Below are positions 12,860-26,540 of a DNA stretch of 64,000 nt, in pieces. A model generated the notes under the pieces. That model ran no database searches, was not told the DNA's origin, and worked only from the letters and a program-made list of their open reading frames with translations. Numbering within the stretch: position 1 is the first letter of the stretch; every line of letters begins with the position of its first letter. This stretch comes from Plectrocnemia conspersa (taxonomy: Eukaryota; Arthropoda; Insecta; Trichoptera; Polycentropodidae), in NCBI GenBank assembly GCA_009617715.1, contig VTFK01000008.1, positions 1,860,001-1,924,000 on the forward strand, in the 5' to 3' direction. The translations under genes were made by a program, and so were the position numbers.

Positions 12860-13022
12860 AGTGCGTGTGCTCATTTGGCACTTGGCTGATAGGTTTTATC
12901 ACATCCACCTTATTCTACAGACCTTGCTCCTTTCAACTACCATTTATTTCGATTGATGCAACGATGAAATATATGAAAATGCAGACGTTTTGAAAAGGAG
13001 GCTATCGGAATATTTTATGTAA
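12860..13022 (+). pseudogene. Mariner-family transposase relic (C-terminal catalytic part)
   Basis: The frame from 12860 reads SACAHLALG, two stops, VLSHPPYSTDLAPFNYHLFR, LMQR and a stop. After a frameshift it continues ENADVLKRRLSEYFM and a stop at 13020-13022. HPPYSPDLAP..YHLF is the signature block of mariner transposases that carries the third catalytic acidic residue (the D in DLAP). The preceding HLAL matches the conserved stretch just upstream. Stops, a frameshift and loss of the N terminus make it inactive. The start of the element is not found; the TA tract lies just upstream. Family assignment is firm because several blocks occur in the right order. Confidence 0.88.
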
Positions 13023-16000
13023 ATGAAATTTAAAAATTAACCATGGGGTGGATTAAGGTTAAATCGTTAGAATTATATTAAATATTGAATCATTAAAATA
13101 AAAATTAAATTAAATAAAATCAAACACATTAATTTCAGAATTATTTAATATATTATTTATATAGTTTAAATGAACATCACACTAGAATTCATCGAAATTG
13201 TTATCTTTATAGATTAATTGTTGGTTTAAAGACGATTATTTTGATTATAAAATTTTATTTAACTAATATTATGTATTATTACTAAATATTAAGATTAGGT
13301 TATAGACGATTAAGATTCCAGTGGATTTATTTCTTATGATAATGAAATTTTGATTTATATTGTAATTTTGCTGAAACAGCTTACCCTATAAATTTAAGGA
13401 TTGATTAATCATATTTATCCTATACTTATTATAGCTAGTTATAAAGTACGGTTAATAAATAAATATTAGAGAAACGTATATAAATTAAAATAACTTCGTT
13501 ATAAGGAATTTAATATTATTATTTATAAAGAAGAAATCTATGGAAAACAGTTAAATATATGAATAATCCTGAATGACTGTACTGCGTATGAAGTATATTC
13601 TTATATATTATTATACAACTATCCTTTTAAGCATAAATAAATTAATCATGTACATATTTATTATTTTTTCAAGCGCTTTTTGCCATTACTAATTTAATTT
13701 ATTATTATTTATTATATCAAACTTTGCGTTTCTAAAATTTCTATCATGGCTGCAATATAAGTGATTATAATATAATTTTAATTCTGATTGATTGTCACAG
13801 ATTTTGAATCCACAATTTCCTAGATTTCCTAAATAAATGATACAAAAACTTTCATTTTTCATTTTCATTTTAATGTTGTTCTACTATATATAATATAAAT
13901 TTATATTTTCAACTTTCTTATCGATGTTAAACAATAAATTTATATGTTTTGATTATGTTTTCCTTAAGATAATATATGATATTTGATAATCAAAAAAAAT
14001 ATATTGTTCTTAAATTGCAAATATTATGTGTTTTTTAATACGTTTCAATTCTTATCTAATAATTCCATCCAATTATTAATACTTATACGATAGTGACGAC
14101 TACGTCGGATTAACGTAGATGTCTTTTTAGAAATGACAACTTATTACATTAATTGGGCAGAAACACACTTGTGGTTGATTATTTAATAGCTTCAATCGTT
14201 TCCTCGAAATATTTAATATGATAGAGTTTGCTGTAAAAATGATGTATATATTATATATACCTTTTAAAATTATAGGTATAAATATTGTTTATTTATTTTA
14301 TTACTTAGATAAAAAATGTCTGTTTTGTACTAAGTAAATTTCCTTATGTGTTAGTATAGTAAAAAAAATGATTGACGCTATTAGTTTTTATGCAAGTTCA
14401 TGCTACCTACCACAAGAGCGCGTCTTGTGCCAGTGATACATAAACATTTGATTATTTTATTATTCAATATAATACCAAAAATGAGTTTTTAGATTTAATA
14501 TTAAATTAATATGATATTCAAATACAAATTTTTATATTTTAGAATAAGGCATTAGCATCCTACGTCATTAAAAAACATAAAATGCGTCATAGGTAATACC
14601 TCAGAATTACCTTGCATCGCCTCCAGAGCAAAGCGTATTAAATTAATATATTTTTTACATAAATTCTCGCATAAACAGACACGACTAAATGATCAATTAT
14701 TGATGCATCTTACATTAATATAAAAACGGTTAATGTAGTCTTTATGCATTTTAACGTTGATTGATAAAATATTTTAATATGTAAGGTTTAGGTTAAAGTC
14801 TATAAAATAATAAGAAAACGAGTTTAATATTAAAAATCGAACCATAAACATCTGATATTAGATTACTGTTAGCGAAATTCAATTACCACAATTCCTACAG
14901 TATTGAAAGTGAAAGTAATGATATTATAAATATGCTGATAAATAACACATAAACAGTTGCATTTCTGGTTTAGATTTTGTTAATGAGTTTATTATCTTAA
15001 ATCAAATAGGTCTAATAGCGACAAATGTGAGCCAAAAATAAATATTTTTTTCGATTCTTTCTATATATTATATCTATTAAATCGATTCATACCGTCAAAA
15101 AGTGAGATACATTCTAAATACATTGAAACACAAAATTCTAGCTTCTTGGCATTGCAAAGCATTGAAGGGCTCTAGATTTAGTAATAATTTGTAAATATGC
15201 ATAATTCTTTGAATACATCAAAAGAGGAAAATCTGGATAAGTTGCTTTATGAATGTATAAAAAAAGCCTAACTAAATAAAATATCTGTATGATTGAACTA
15301 ATATTTATTTATTCAAACTACTGATACTTATTCGATTCGAAAGCTGTTGGAACATTTTCGAGATACAACTAGTCATCCCGCAGACAACGCGTTCAAGATA
15401 AAAATATATCATTTGTGTGACGGAGTGTAATTAAGATGATAATAAGACGCTATCTCACAATATGTGTCACCTGATACTGTAAGCATATTATATAGGTAGT
15501 TTACTTTTTTTTTATATTGTACATATGTATATATTGAGTGGTATATTGTCACATATGGATCTTATCTAAATTTTCCAGCATGTGGATCTTAACAAATGTC
15601 ACATTACGTTTGGAATTACAAACATTAAATATATTCATAGTTACTTTCGTATCTATGTATTTTCTTTAAGTGATAGGAAAATAGTTTAGTGTTTGTTCTA
15701 GTTACGCAATGCAATTTGTGTTATCGCGGTTTATTTTCAAGAAAAACTAGTTTTTGCCCCTGTTTCGAATACTTCGAGTTGCTCTTTTATTAACACAATT
15801 TTCAAGTAATATTTTGTTAAAAATTAGTAAACATCAATTGATATGTACCTAAATGTGATAAGTCGGTATTAAGCCCAATGTCTATTTTATAGATGTATTT
15901 TTTATATTTAAAATGTATATGAGTCAGTGTCAGATCTTACGTAATCGCTTTTTGTATGTTTGTCATTAGAATTTTAAGCAAATATAAAACACAACAATAA

Positions 16001-19000
16001 ATAAAATCTTTATTGTTCTTTCAAAAACACACTTTATATTGTAAAAATGTGTATTTATGACCAAGCATAGTGTTTTTTTACTAAATAAAAAAATATTTTT
16101 TACTAGATAAAAAAATAGTTTTAGATTATGACTGTTTATAAAAATCATATAAAATAATATAACTATGCATTCTGTATTATTAAATTATAAATATATCTAA
16201 GAAACTTTTATTGGTATAAACGATAGATAAGAAATACAAAAAATCTTGAAACTATTGTCATTTAATTCATCACTAAAAATGTATTTATGATTTAATTAAA
16301 ATAAGTAAATATATTGTATATTAAGATGATTTATATAAGCTCTTATATCATATTATAGTTTCCCAATTATATACATATACATATATAAATAATCTTCAAT
16401 GAATCATATTATTAAAAAATCACCATTTTTAATATAGTATATGTGTATAGAAAATATTAAATATTTACATATTGTTTACATACACACACGAAACTATAAT
16501 ACGATGAACGTACTTATTCGATTCAAACATCAAAGCAAACATTATTGTATTGCGTATTTATGTATAGTATATACTAACTCAATATATGATTTTAATACGT
16601 AATCATAGGCCATTGTATGGAATAGAATGTGTTTTTTCAGCTGTCGTTAAAGCAAAAAATTAAATACATAATCTACAATATATTTAATTTAACTATACTA
16701 TCTGTGTATTAAAAAAAAATAATATTAAATAGACGTGTCACAGATAAGCATTTTTTTCTACAAAAATATATCAAGGATATTTTTTTCCAAACGTATTTGA
16801 ATAAATAAAACTTGTTTATTACACGTGTGATAATTTAATCGAATGCATTATCCAAAAATATACTTTTATTACAATGAAATAAAACAACGATTTTCTTCAA
16901 GGAAAAACTATGTGATAAAAAAATGGAATATATGTATATTAATTAGCTAAATAAATTAATATGTACACATCAGGATTAACGTTAGATAGCATAAAACACT
17001 GACGACACTAGTGATATCACTAAACTTGTTGTTGCTAGTTTCAATTTAAATATGTAATTTATTATTATTGCTAATTAGCGTAACCTCTTATGTATTATAT
17101 CGAAAATTAATACATTTCAACTGCATATTCTATGTGATGTATTATATAATAAACAAAAAATGTCAACATAGCAATTTTCACCGATCAAAGTAGGTTTTAG
17201 CCGCTTTTTACCAGAAAAATCACGCTTAATAATTCGCTAATAGTTACACGTACATAAATGCCTTCATGTTGTAAATTTACGAAAAAATGTAGTGTTAAAA
17301 AATGTATGATTATGAACGTTTCATATCTAATTTATCTTGTCATACTGTGAAAATAAAATTTTAACAAATAAAATCAATTTGCATATTACATATTATGTTT
17401 TTCCGCAATTGTGACAATGTCATTTTTTTATTATGATCATTTTAATTCATAATAAAAGTCTTCCTTATTAAGAATAAATAATAAATATGTAAAATATGAT
17501 TTTTTACTCATATTAAGTATGTATATATATAATAATATACTATCTTTATAAGATAAACTTATATTATTTATTAAATAGATGTCCAACATTGAACATATAA
17601 CATTGTTAAGTCAATAGATTCAATGTATGTATTTTGTCAATATGAATTTCATCTTATTCTTATGACAACTAAAGTGAAGTTTTTTAGTTTTTGATCACTG
17701 TACAATACTAGGATGTAGTTTATAAGTAAAATGCTAGAATTGTAGAACGGGAATCAACTAAACGGTTAATTTTTTAACCAAATGAAATGATGAGTAATAT
17801 TATCAATATATTATCAATTTCATTTTTATTTATTTTTCAAAAATCAGTTTTTATTTTTTTATTTTATAGAATTTTATATTTTTAAATTAGGTTGTAAATT
17901 AAAAATTTAAAATAGCGTTCGAATGATTATATGTACTTTTAGTAGATAGATATTTATACTATTTTACATAATGCACATTTATGTATTACATGTAAAATTT
18001 GACTCAAACATACAGTATTTTATTATAATATTTAAAAATAAAATATGGTATTTTTGATATTTAAATTTATTTATTTTTTTTAAAAAGGATTTTTTCAAAT
18101 ATTATAGAAGCATGTATTTTTTAATTGCTACTTTCCTAATAAATATGCAATTTATATTTTATGCTGATATTAAATAATTTAATAGCATTTTATTTTAGTA
18201 AATAAATATTTTATATTTAATTTCACAATACACAATTTTTTTAGCATATTACTTGTTAAAATATAAATATTCAAAGAAAAAAAAATTAAACATAGATAGT
18301 CTTTAACATTTTAAAAAAAATAAAGCATATTTTACACTATTTTTTTTATTTAGAATTTTATTTTTAAAAATACTTTACTTTTATAAATTTTTTTTTTCAA
18401 ATGCTACTTTATTGATAAACATTTATTATATTTTTTAATTACGATTTTAATACAAATTTTAATTGTATCTAAGGGTTATATGTAATTTCAGTCGATTAGT
18501 GTTTTAGAGTCAATTGCATAACGCAATTTCTAGTAACGTATATTATTATTCTCTTTACAGTATCTTTTTGATGAAAAAAAATTGCTGACCACCTTTTAAC
18601 CATCAATATAGTTTTACACGATTAAGAGGAAAATATTACGTGTTAATGTTGGCGTAGTTCGAATCATCCAACGTCAGTCAGTACACAATATATTAAATCA
18701 TAAAACCTTAATTTTTCCTTTTGTGCGTGTTTTCACGTGTGCTAAATTATATATGATTATGCCTTTAGGTGCTTTTTATATATCTCCCGACAAAACTAAT
18801 TTTGCCAATTAAGTCGAAACGTTTTTCTGGTTATTTTTGACCGTCCGATCTCACCCGGTCAACGATGTTAAAATTGGGAGCAACAACCTTCTCGAATCTT
18901 GTGGAGATTTCAAATGAGTTTATTTGCGAATGCAAAAAGTACATCGTAAATAGTTAAAGGTGATGCGCTGCTTTCGTTAGCTAATTAATCTGCAATAGCA

Positions 19001-19566
19001 ATGCAATTACGTCAATTGCTTTTCATTAAAATAGAGATCGTCACGATACATTTAATTAAGTATAATGCGATGTTCTTTTTGCATTATATCTATATTATAA
19101 TAAAACTATCGTGCTGTAATCGCGTTGCATCAAGTGGATCGTACATTATGGCGCATCGATAAAAACAGTGTTACGAAATCAGTATCCGCAACATAATTGA
19201 TTTTATAATTGTTAGCGATCAATATAATTTCTTAAAATGTTATTAAAACTATTATTAGTATTTTATTTGTTCACATACGAGATTAAAATGTAATGCAAAA
19301 AATTTTTCAATTATTTGAAAGATACATAGGTGTATATATAATAGATAAAATATAACAATAAAAACTGATATGTTTCCTCCTTGATAAGGTGTGCCTTTAT
19401 TTTGCATAGGTCCTAAATAGTACATATGAACAGTGAAATGTATAATATATTTTGAATGTTTTATTTAAATAAAATGGGAATGTGACACAAACAAATAGTT
19501 GGAAATTCACAGCAGACTTGAGATTTTACTGACAAATATTTCATGATATCTAGATGATAAACTGAC
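13023..19566. other. AT-rich stretch without a recognisable gene
   Basis: No supported gene or element. Small structures seen: a 7 bp inverted repeat CACAAGA...TCTTGTG around GCGCG (about 14411-14429) and TTGACCG...CGGTCAA (about 18837-18864) in a GC-richer patch at 18.6-19.2 kb. The minus-strand frame at 15966-16148 is low-complexity and unsupported. Confidence 0.55.
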
Positions 19567-19668
19567 TTAAATACAAAACTGCAACGTTTCGAAGTCTGTT
19601 CTTCATTAATTCTTAGTTTAAATACAAATGCAACGTTTTTAGTCTGTTCTTCATAAATTCTTATTTTA
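19567..19668. repeat. Tandem duplication, 51 bp unit
   Basis: Two adjacent copies (19567-19617 and 19618-19668) share TTAAATACAAA, GCAACGTTT and AGTCTGTTCTTCAT, with a few substitutions and small indels. Confidence 0.85.
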
Positions 19669-20150
19669 TGGTGAAAGTAACAGTAAACATTATCTTTTAT
19701 ACAGACATAAAAAATTATTTATAAATAGTATTTTAAACAATTGCGATGGGAAAAAATGGTTCTTAAGAATGCACTTATTGCAAACTGTAGTAAACAGACA
19801 ATTATAAAAAGTTGGCAATTCATTATTTTATTACATTTTTTTATTGTCCCTGTCGGTACCTCACTATCGTGGGGCGGCGATATTCGCGATGGGATCGGAC
19901 CCTTAACCTTTTGGGTTTTAAATATAATTTTTGCTTCGTTCTGATTTTTTAAAATATTTTTTAAAATTTAATGGTTCAAATTTTATTACATTTTTATTGT
20001 ATTATAAAACACCTTGTTTAAAATAATAAAATAAAATAAATATTACATACAAGAATAAATAAAATGTGAAGGGTATGTAGCGTAATTGGTCTGTTCCAGA
20101 TTTTTGAAGCTACAAATTTTAAGATAGGTCAGATTTTATTTTTAAAAATG

Positions 20151-20206
20151 TATGGGGGCGCGGCAATTTTAATGATCGTCCCGGGCAGCACATATCCTAG
20201 CAACGC
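20151..20206. mobile_element. Fragment of a hAT-like element terminus
   Basis: A GC-rich block (GGGGGCGCGGCAATTTT, then GTCCCGGGCAGC and CCTAGCAACGC) sits in AT-rich DNA. The pattern GGGGGGCGCC...CGCCCCGGGC...CTAGAAACGCCCCTG is a common sub-terminal layout of insect hAT elements. The last CCCTG is not preserved and no second end is found, so this is a decayed fragment at best. The GC patch at 19850-19915 may belong to the same insertion. Confidence 0.35.
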
Positions 20207-20251
20207 TTATACTTATAATTGTTCCAAAGTAAACGTTAAGGATTGTGAATT

Positions 20252-20277
20252 TTACCTTACCCTTACCTTACCCTTAC
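20252..20277. repeat. 11 bp tandem repeat, 2.4 copies
   Basis: TTACCTTACCC is repeated exactly twice, followed by TTAC. It is too short and of the wrong sequence to be telomeric (TTAGG) DNA. Confidence 0.85.
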
Positions 20278-21178
20278 AAAGTTTACATTTTTAAACGTTT
20301 ACACTTATTTTTTTTCAGAAATACGTAATTCAATAGTCAGGGCGATATTATAAAGACCCTTATAAAAAACGTACTTAAAAACTTTAAAATGGTTGGTAAA
20401 AGATTTCTGTAAATTGATAAAATTTTAGTAAAAAATGCACTGAAAATTTCCTAAACATTAATAAATAAAGGTGTTTACAATTAAAAAATACCAGTCATTA
20501 TCAATATATGTATTCAATCTTAATATCGGAATATTTTAATTGTTTTTTAGATTAGAAGGTGTTATTGTGTTCCGATGGATGATAAAATAATATCATATTT
20601 AATTGAAAATACAAATATAAAAATGGCACAGTATGCATATTATATAATTAACATATAATAAATCCATAAAATAGAAACATGATATTTTATACAGATTGTC
20701 ATATCTGTTTAATTTTGACTTATTTTTAATAGACGTTTGACTTTTATTCTGATTTAAATATTATATTTTTTTGATCTGTCATGGAAGGGCAATATTTGAG
20801 GTTAAGTAATAAGTTTGAGAACAATATTTTATGATATTTATTATGTTTTTAACAAGAAAGATTTTAGTCTTGATTATAATCTGTGAAATACTTATTTTTA
20901 ACTCAACTTTATTTTTATATTAATTTATAAGACTTACAAAATATAATTAATGCATTTCATAGTATATGAACAATTGTTAAGCTTTTTAAAAAATCATGTA
21001 AAAATACTAAATAAATTATTGAACGTCAGATGTTACAATTACTTAAATTCAATGGCACACAAATGTAAACCACCAAGTATTTTGTCCTTCATGTAAAGTT
21101 GACAATATTGCATTTAATATATTATATTAAAAATATCATAGATTATATGTATTGCTTTAATACATATCAATAGATACT
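20278..21178. other. AT-rich spacer, nothing recognised
   Basis: No coding frame, element end or notable motif was found. Confidence 0.55.
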
Positions 21179-21378
21179 GTGTACCTTTTCTTTTGGTCCA
21201 TGTTTAGAATATCAAACATTAATCGTGTCAATAACAACGTTCACAAAGAATCGCCCATCGATAATTGCCACAATTTCGACATGAGCAAGACTAATTATCT
21301 ACGATTATGCACATTGACACGTCAATTGTGGCGCGACAAAATTAATGTGTCGCCATTATGCTCCGTTAATTTATACAG

Positions 21379-21524
21379 GCGATTATACTTTTTGTTCTCC
21401 TCTGGCTACGTCACCAAGTAGGCGCTTACTGTGAAAAGCCGTGAACATTTCTGTTTCTTCTTCAACATCTTCACCTCACCACCAGACTTGTACCGTCATG
21501 GTAATTAAGAAGTCCCATCTTGAG
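21379..21524 (+). CDS. Candidate alternative 5' exon with short coding end (start at 21498)
   Basis: The acceptor TTAATTTATACAG ends at 21378 and the donor GAG|GTGAGT, a near-perfect match to consensus, begins at 21525. The 146 bp between them, and about 180 bp upstream, are GC-richer than the flanks. An ATG at 21498, with G at -3 and G at +4, gives MVIKKSHLE and leaves the frame in phase 0 at the donor, which is compatible with the phase of the exon at 40634. An alternative frame from the acceptor, AIILFVLLWLRHQVGAYCEKP in form, resembles a signal peptide but stops before the donor. It could be a first exon if transcription starts in the CpG-containing patch near 21.2-21.35 kb. Linkage to the downstream gene is inference. 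Confidence 0.33.
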
Positions 21525-24500
21525 GTGAGTCTTACCTCTTTTGTCAAAGTTTTCCAATTATTTAGGCCTCATGTACATAAGACTTTAACTAATGTGACAC
21601 TCATTGCAACGGTAGTTTTTTTTACTTCGTTTTTCTCGGGTGAAATCGACGGTGAAATCTTTGTTACCACTCATAAACGATCCGGTTAAAAAAACGCATC
21701 AATCATCTAGTCAGGAAGTTATTTAGCATTAATTTAGATCATAAGTTGTTATGATTCTAAAAAGCAAACAAGCACTACATAATCCATGTACTTATTCTGT
21801 AAGCCAACTTTAGTGATATCGTCAATATAATTGACGTTTTTAAGTAATAGCCTCATTAAGAACTTAATTATCTAATGAAAGATAAAATAAGTATCATAAA
21901 AAAATTATAATGTAGGGATTTTACCGTACAAAAAAAATACTTAACACAAAGGTACGATAAAAAAACATTTTCCCCTCATTAAATATATTTAATTGATTTT
22001 TTTATATTTTGAAATTAAAATTATAATCATATTGTCATGATAAGTAGTTAAGATACCTAATAAAAATGGCACTTTGTCTTATAAATAGTTATGTATGTAT
22101 TGTATAATAGTTAACGATTCAATTTCTTGCATTTTAAAATTTCAATGAAATAAGATTTTTGAAGGTAAATTTAGAGCGCAGTCAATATTTGTGTAATGAC
22201 ACTATATCATCATAAATGTATCCATTGCATAATCAACTGTTATCTCAAAATTTTTATATACATAATAATGCTATTTCGTCTTGTGTTTTGAATTTAAAAT
22301 ACACCTCAGCGTGGTGCAAAATATTAACTTCCTTTCTATGAAAGAGAAAGCGATTATGGGAGTTTGTAATCAATGCTTTTCAGTGATGCATTATGCATTT
22401 CGCATCTCAACTATATTTTTTTCATTGCTTACTTTTGTATAGAATAAGCTATTTGTATCTATAAACTTTGTTAGTGGCTCATAAATATTTAAAATTCACG
22501 TTAATATGTTTCAAAGTATCTTCGAAATCAATATTACAGAAATTGGCTCATTTGGAAGAACGTTTATTTTATTAGCAAAAAATGAACGTTCGCTATTGTC
22601 TATTAATGTGGTGTTTAACTTTAAACGTTTCATAAACGAGTAATTAAAATTTCTATGGAAAATTATAACATTCTAATATTATGAAAAAATATTTTCCATT
22701 AAATGTAACTGCTAAAATAAATATCGTATAATAATATGTACAATAGAAACGTAGATAATTTCAAGTAGATATTTTAAGTCTTGATTGTAAATTATTACTG
22801 CATTTTAATGCAATGACAATCGTTAGTTTTTTTTTTGGAATAAGTATACACAAAAAAGCAAAGATAGAATAAATTAATGATTTTGCAATTTGATTAATTT
22901 TAAATACAGCAATAAAAAGTTTTTATGTAGATTCTTCAAGTAATTATATTTTAAGTTAATGTATCATGTATTTTATTATTTAAAAATATATATATATAAA
23001 TAGTATTTATACATTTTAATGTTGAAACCAATAAATATTTTTAGTGATCATCAAGCTATTTTGTGCTGATAGAACGTAAATAAATTTAAATTATTAAGTA
23101 ACTGTGTAATACCTTTTTATCGATGGTAAAATTTAATTTAAGTTTATCTTATATCTGTGTTTTACTTCATAGTACATATATAAAAAAATATGACATTTAA
23201 GTGAGCCTTCTTTGTTATTCATCTGAAATATTTTTACAGAATGTTAATTATAATATACTTGAGTCGTTAACGTCCTTCCTATCTATAATGAGTGATATCG
23301 CACATATCGAATACGTAATTCTGTAATAAAATATATGTAGAATTTTCTAGTTGATTATTTCCGTGTCGGTCATTCGATCCATTGCCATTGAACTTGGGAA
23401 AGCAAAAGTTCACTTACATGGTTGACGGTGTCGCCACATATCCATTTATTCACACCATGCGGATGTACATTCTGATTCACAGTATTAGTACATGGTCCGT
23501 GAATAAATTTGATAATAAGGTTGCAAAATTTCAACCTCCAAACTACGTTTATCGCAATGACTACAAAAGGTTTAACAACGTAGCTCGTAATCATATTACT
23601 TTTGTAAGTTAAGTGACCGAATGTTTACCTATAATCTCTGACACATTTTCAATGTCAGTGCAATAATTTAATAAATTATTATAGTCTGCGGTTATTTCTT
23701 GAAATTGTCAATAAAACTACGATCGTTGAATGTTAACCGTGTCCATTGTTCGCGTTCAAGGTTCAAAACGAAGAAGTTTTTCTCGACACAAAAAATATGA
23801 TCGATCGAACTATTGATCTATTATAATGTTTGCGGTTAGAAGTTGGGAAATTTATGAAAAAAAAAAAACCACTTTTATCACATCAACTAATTCAAGGTTA
23901 TTTTAAAATACATGGTGCAATTTTTAATAAGGAAAATAGTTGTACTAAATCAAAACCACGATATTTGATTTATAGAACATCCATATGCAATTATGCAGTG
24001 ATAATGGAAACGATCAGATTGAATAAATGCTAATAATTACAATTATTAATTTGCATATTAAACAGAATAAATAAACAATTCATGTATCGATTATAATCCT
24101 TAATAAATAATTTTAGTTGAAAAAGTCTTAAAATAAAATATTTTTATAATAACTCTCAATCAAGATTTTCAGGTTTTTTGTGACTGATATAATATGAGTA
24201 ATTATTGAGATGATTTATTATACATGAAAGATGACCTTAAACGTTCTACTCTATAATTATATCAACTTTAAAAATATATTGTATTGGTTAAGTAAATAGA
24301 TTAATATTATATATATTGTAAGAATTGATAATTAAGAAATATATGGTTTAATATATAATTTTCAATTAATAATATCACCTTGAGCTCCTTATAGGTAATT
24401 ATTGTTCACTTGCAGGAAAATTACAAATTTTGAATCATATATGCATATTAATATATAAACAAATTTATTTAAACATAATATCTGTGGAAAAGTAATTGAA

Positions 24501-25565
24501 ATCAAGGTTTATCTATTAAAATTATGTAACCTAGATGGATAATTTCAATTTTTAAAATATGATTGCCAGTATATTTTTATTGAAATTTGTACTAATAAAA
24601 GTAGGAAGTAGATGTTATCTTTTGTATGGTCATTTCCGCTCGTCATGGATTTTAGCATTTTTTTCATGTACGTGACAAAGACTCGTCACGGGCTACTTTT
24701 TGCAACTTGAAGATTGACCTTAACATAGATCGTTATGATTTTCAGACTCTGTCGAGCCTTCAGGCGAGATAAATGTTTACATAAGTTATGCTTGTGAAGG
24801 TCGTTTCTTATATAAGTCCAGTTATAATTGTGGTTAAGGTGACAAAACACAATATTTTCATTAAAGATTCTCTTCGTTAAGACAGGTCTTTCAGTAAGGA
24901 ATACTTACTGTTGCATAGAATTTTTAATATAAAAGCATAATTAAATATTTGACGTATTGTGTGTTTACAAATATTGTAAAAAACTGAATGAGCAATTATC
25001 ATGCAGGTACAAATTTTATCTTACATGATATAAAATCACACCTCTACGAAAGAATTGCCACGTGATTCGTGTCATATCACATATCATTGCATGCTGTTAA
25101 TTATCGCAAAAGGTCACGTGCTTTTGAATCTCTGATTAATAATTAAATTAAATTAACCAAGGAAAAATCGCATACATTTCCATTAAACAAGTTTCATTAT
25201 AAGTAACTTAGTTTCTTCTACTCGGCTGATAAGATCGGTATATGGAACAACAATGTAAAAATGTTTATTGATTTTATTCCCCAAAACACGCAAGTTCCAC
25301 CTGAAACGTGCATTGAAAGTAACAATTAGATCGGAATATTACCATTATTGATTTATGATATCATATTTTATTAATGGTTTTTTACTGTAAGTTTTATCAA
25401 TGTACCAATATGAAATTTAAAGCATAATTCATAAATAGTACTTGTTATTAGGACAATTTTTTTAATTAATTTACGCTGATAAATATATATGTATATATAC
25501 ACACACACACTTGTACACATTTTTTAGATCGCACGAAAAATATTCTTTTATAAACACAATTCTTT
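21525..25565. other. AT-rich, intron-like stretch without a recognisable gene
   Basis: No firm gene. A GC-richer patch at 23340-23620 carries overlapping open frames on both strands (+ 23382-23612, - 23370-23594), each ending at a GTAAGT (23604 on +, about 23416 on -). Neither frame has a recognisable motif and no convincing acceptor was found. A second patch at 24.62-24.78 kb has no frame. Confidence 0.5.
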
Positions 25566-25611
25566 AAAATGGTCACATTAGATTTATATCTAAATCTAAC
25601 ATGACCATTTT
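25566..25611. repeat. Near-perfect hairpin, 21 bp arms and 4 nt loop
   Basis: The left arm (25566-25586, starting AAAATGGTCACATTAG) and right arm (25591-25611) pair at 19 of 21 positions around a TATC loop. The two mismatches are C-A and A-C on the + strand; on the minus-strand RNA they become G-U wobbles, so that transcript would pair throughout. It may be a small inverted duplication or a small-RNA precursor. The stem is short for a typical pre-miRNA and expression is unknown. Confidence 0.75.
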
Positions 25612-25724
25612 ATTTTTACTAAATAAAATATAGTCTATATATATTTTTTAATTATATTTTCAAAAATATGACACAATATTTAAAAAAAATATAATTTATA
25701 CTAAATTATGTTGCTAAATGATTT

Positions 25725-25802
25725 TAAATATAAATAGTTTATTCACCTCATTTTACATCTTAATATTTAAATATAAATAATTTATTCATCTCATTTTACA
25801 TC
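25725..25802. repeat. Tandem duplication, 35 bp copies 43 bp apart
   Basis: TAAATATAAATAGTTTATTC and its continuation TCATTTTACATC recur at 25725-25759 and 25768-25802 with two mismatches. The second copy ends 7 bp before the reverse-transcriptase relic. Confidence 0.85.
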
Positions 25803-25809
25803 AAAATAA

Positions 25810-26540
25810 TTGGATTTCAAGAGAGCTTTCAAAACAATAGACAGAAAAAAAATATTGAAGAAATTAGAGAATATCGGAATAAGTGAAATAGTTTTAAGAT
25901 GGTTTAATAACTATATAAAAAAAATAAAAGGAAAAATTAATATAAATTATGCGTTTTCTAAAGAGAAATTAATATCTGACGGTGTACCACATGGGTCTAA
26001 ATTGGGACCATTGTTATTTATATCATATATTAATGATATTTTTAATAATGTAAGAAAGTGAAAAATACATCTGTTTGCAGACGACACATTAATGTATTGC
26101 ATAAGTGATAATATTGAAGAAGTTGTAGATAATTTAAATAATAAATTAAGTATAATAGAAATATGGTTAAAAAATATTGTACTTAAACCAAATGAGAATA
26201 AAACTAAATGTATGTTTAATAATTATAAAAATAGTTATAGATAACTTTATAATAGAATAAGTTGATAATATAAAATATTTAGAAGTAATTGTAGATACAT
26301 TGTAATCATATTAAAAATAATAGTAGAAAAATAGGTTTATTATCCAGAATGAATAATATGTTAAATATAAACACAAAAAAAAATTACAATAGTATTATAT
26401 TGCCACATTTTACTTATTGTGCGACAACAAAAAAATACAAAATAGGGCAATGAGAGTAGTTTTAAATAAAAATAGATAGATTGGAATGGTTAAATGTTCA
26501 ATAAATATTAAAGATGAATGTTTTAGTATTTATATATAAG
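25810..26540 (+). pseudogene. Decayed non-LTR reverse transcriptase (Jockey/CR1-like)
   Basis: The frame from 25810 reads LDFKRAFKTIDRKKILKKL, then SDGVPHGSKLGPLLFISYIN (RT block GVPQGS.LGPLLF), then a TGA at 26059. In the same frame it continues IHLFADDTLMYC with the catalytic FADD at 26074-26085, and later NIVLKPNENKTKCM, until a TAA near 26240. Further downstream VDNIKYLEVIVDT, LSRMNNMLNINTKKNYNSI and QNRAMRVVLNKNR are still readable across frameshifts to about 26540. The order matches finger/palm, catalytic loop and thumb of LINE RTs. The 5' part (ORF1, endonuclease, N-terminal RT) is missing, as expected for 5'-truncated insertion. The element is dead, and its style differs from the LINE tail at 48-605. 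Confidence 0.93.

Noticed and set aside
20252..20277. TTACC-rich tandem repeat as possible telomeric DNA
   Set aside because: Only 2.4 copies of an 11 bp unit, and the sequence is not TTAGG/CCTAA.
23370..23612. Overlapping 70-codon frames on both strands ending at GTAAGT
   Set aside because: Both strands are equally open and no credible acceptors precede them, so neither could be supported as an exon.
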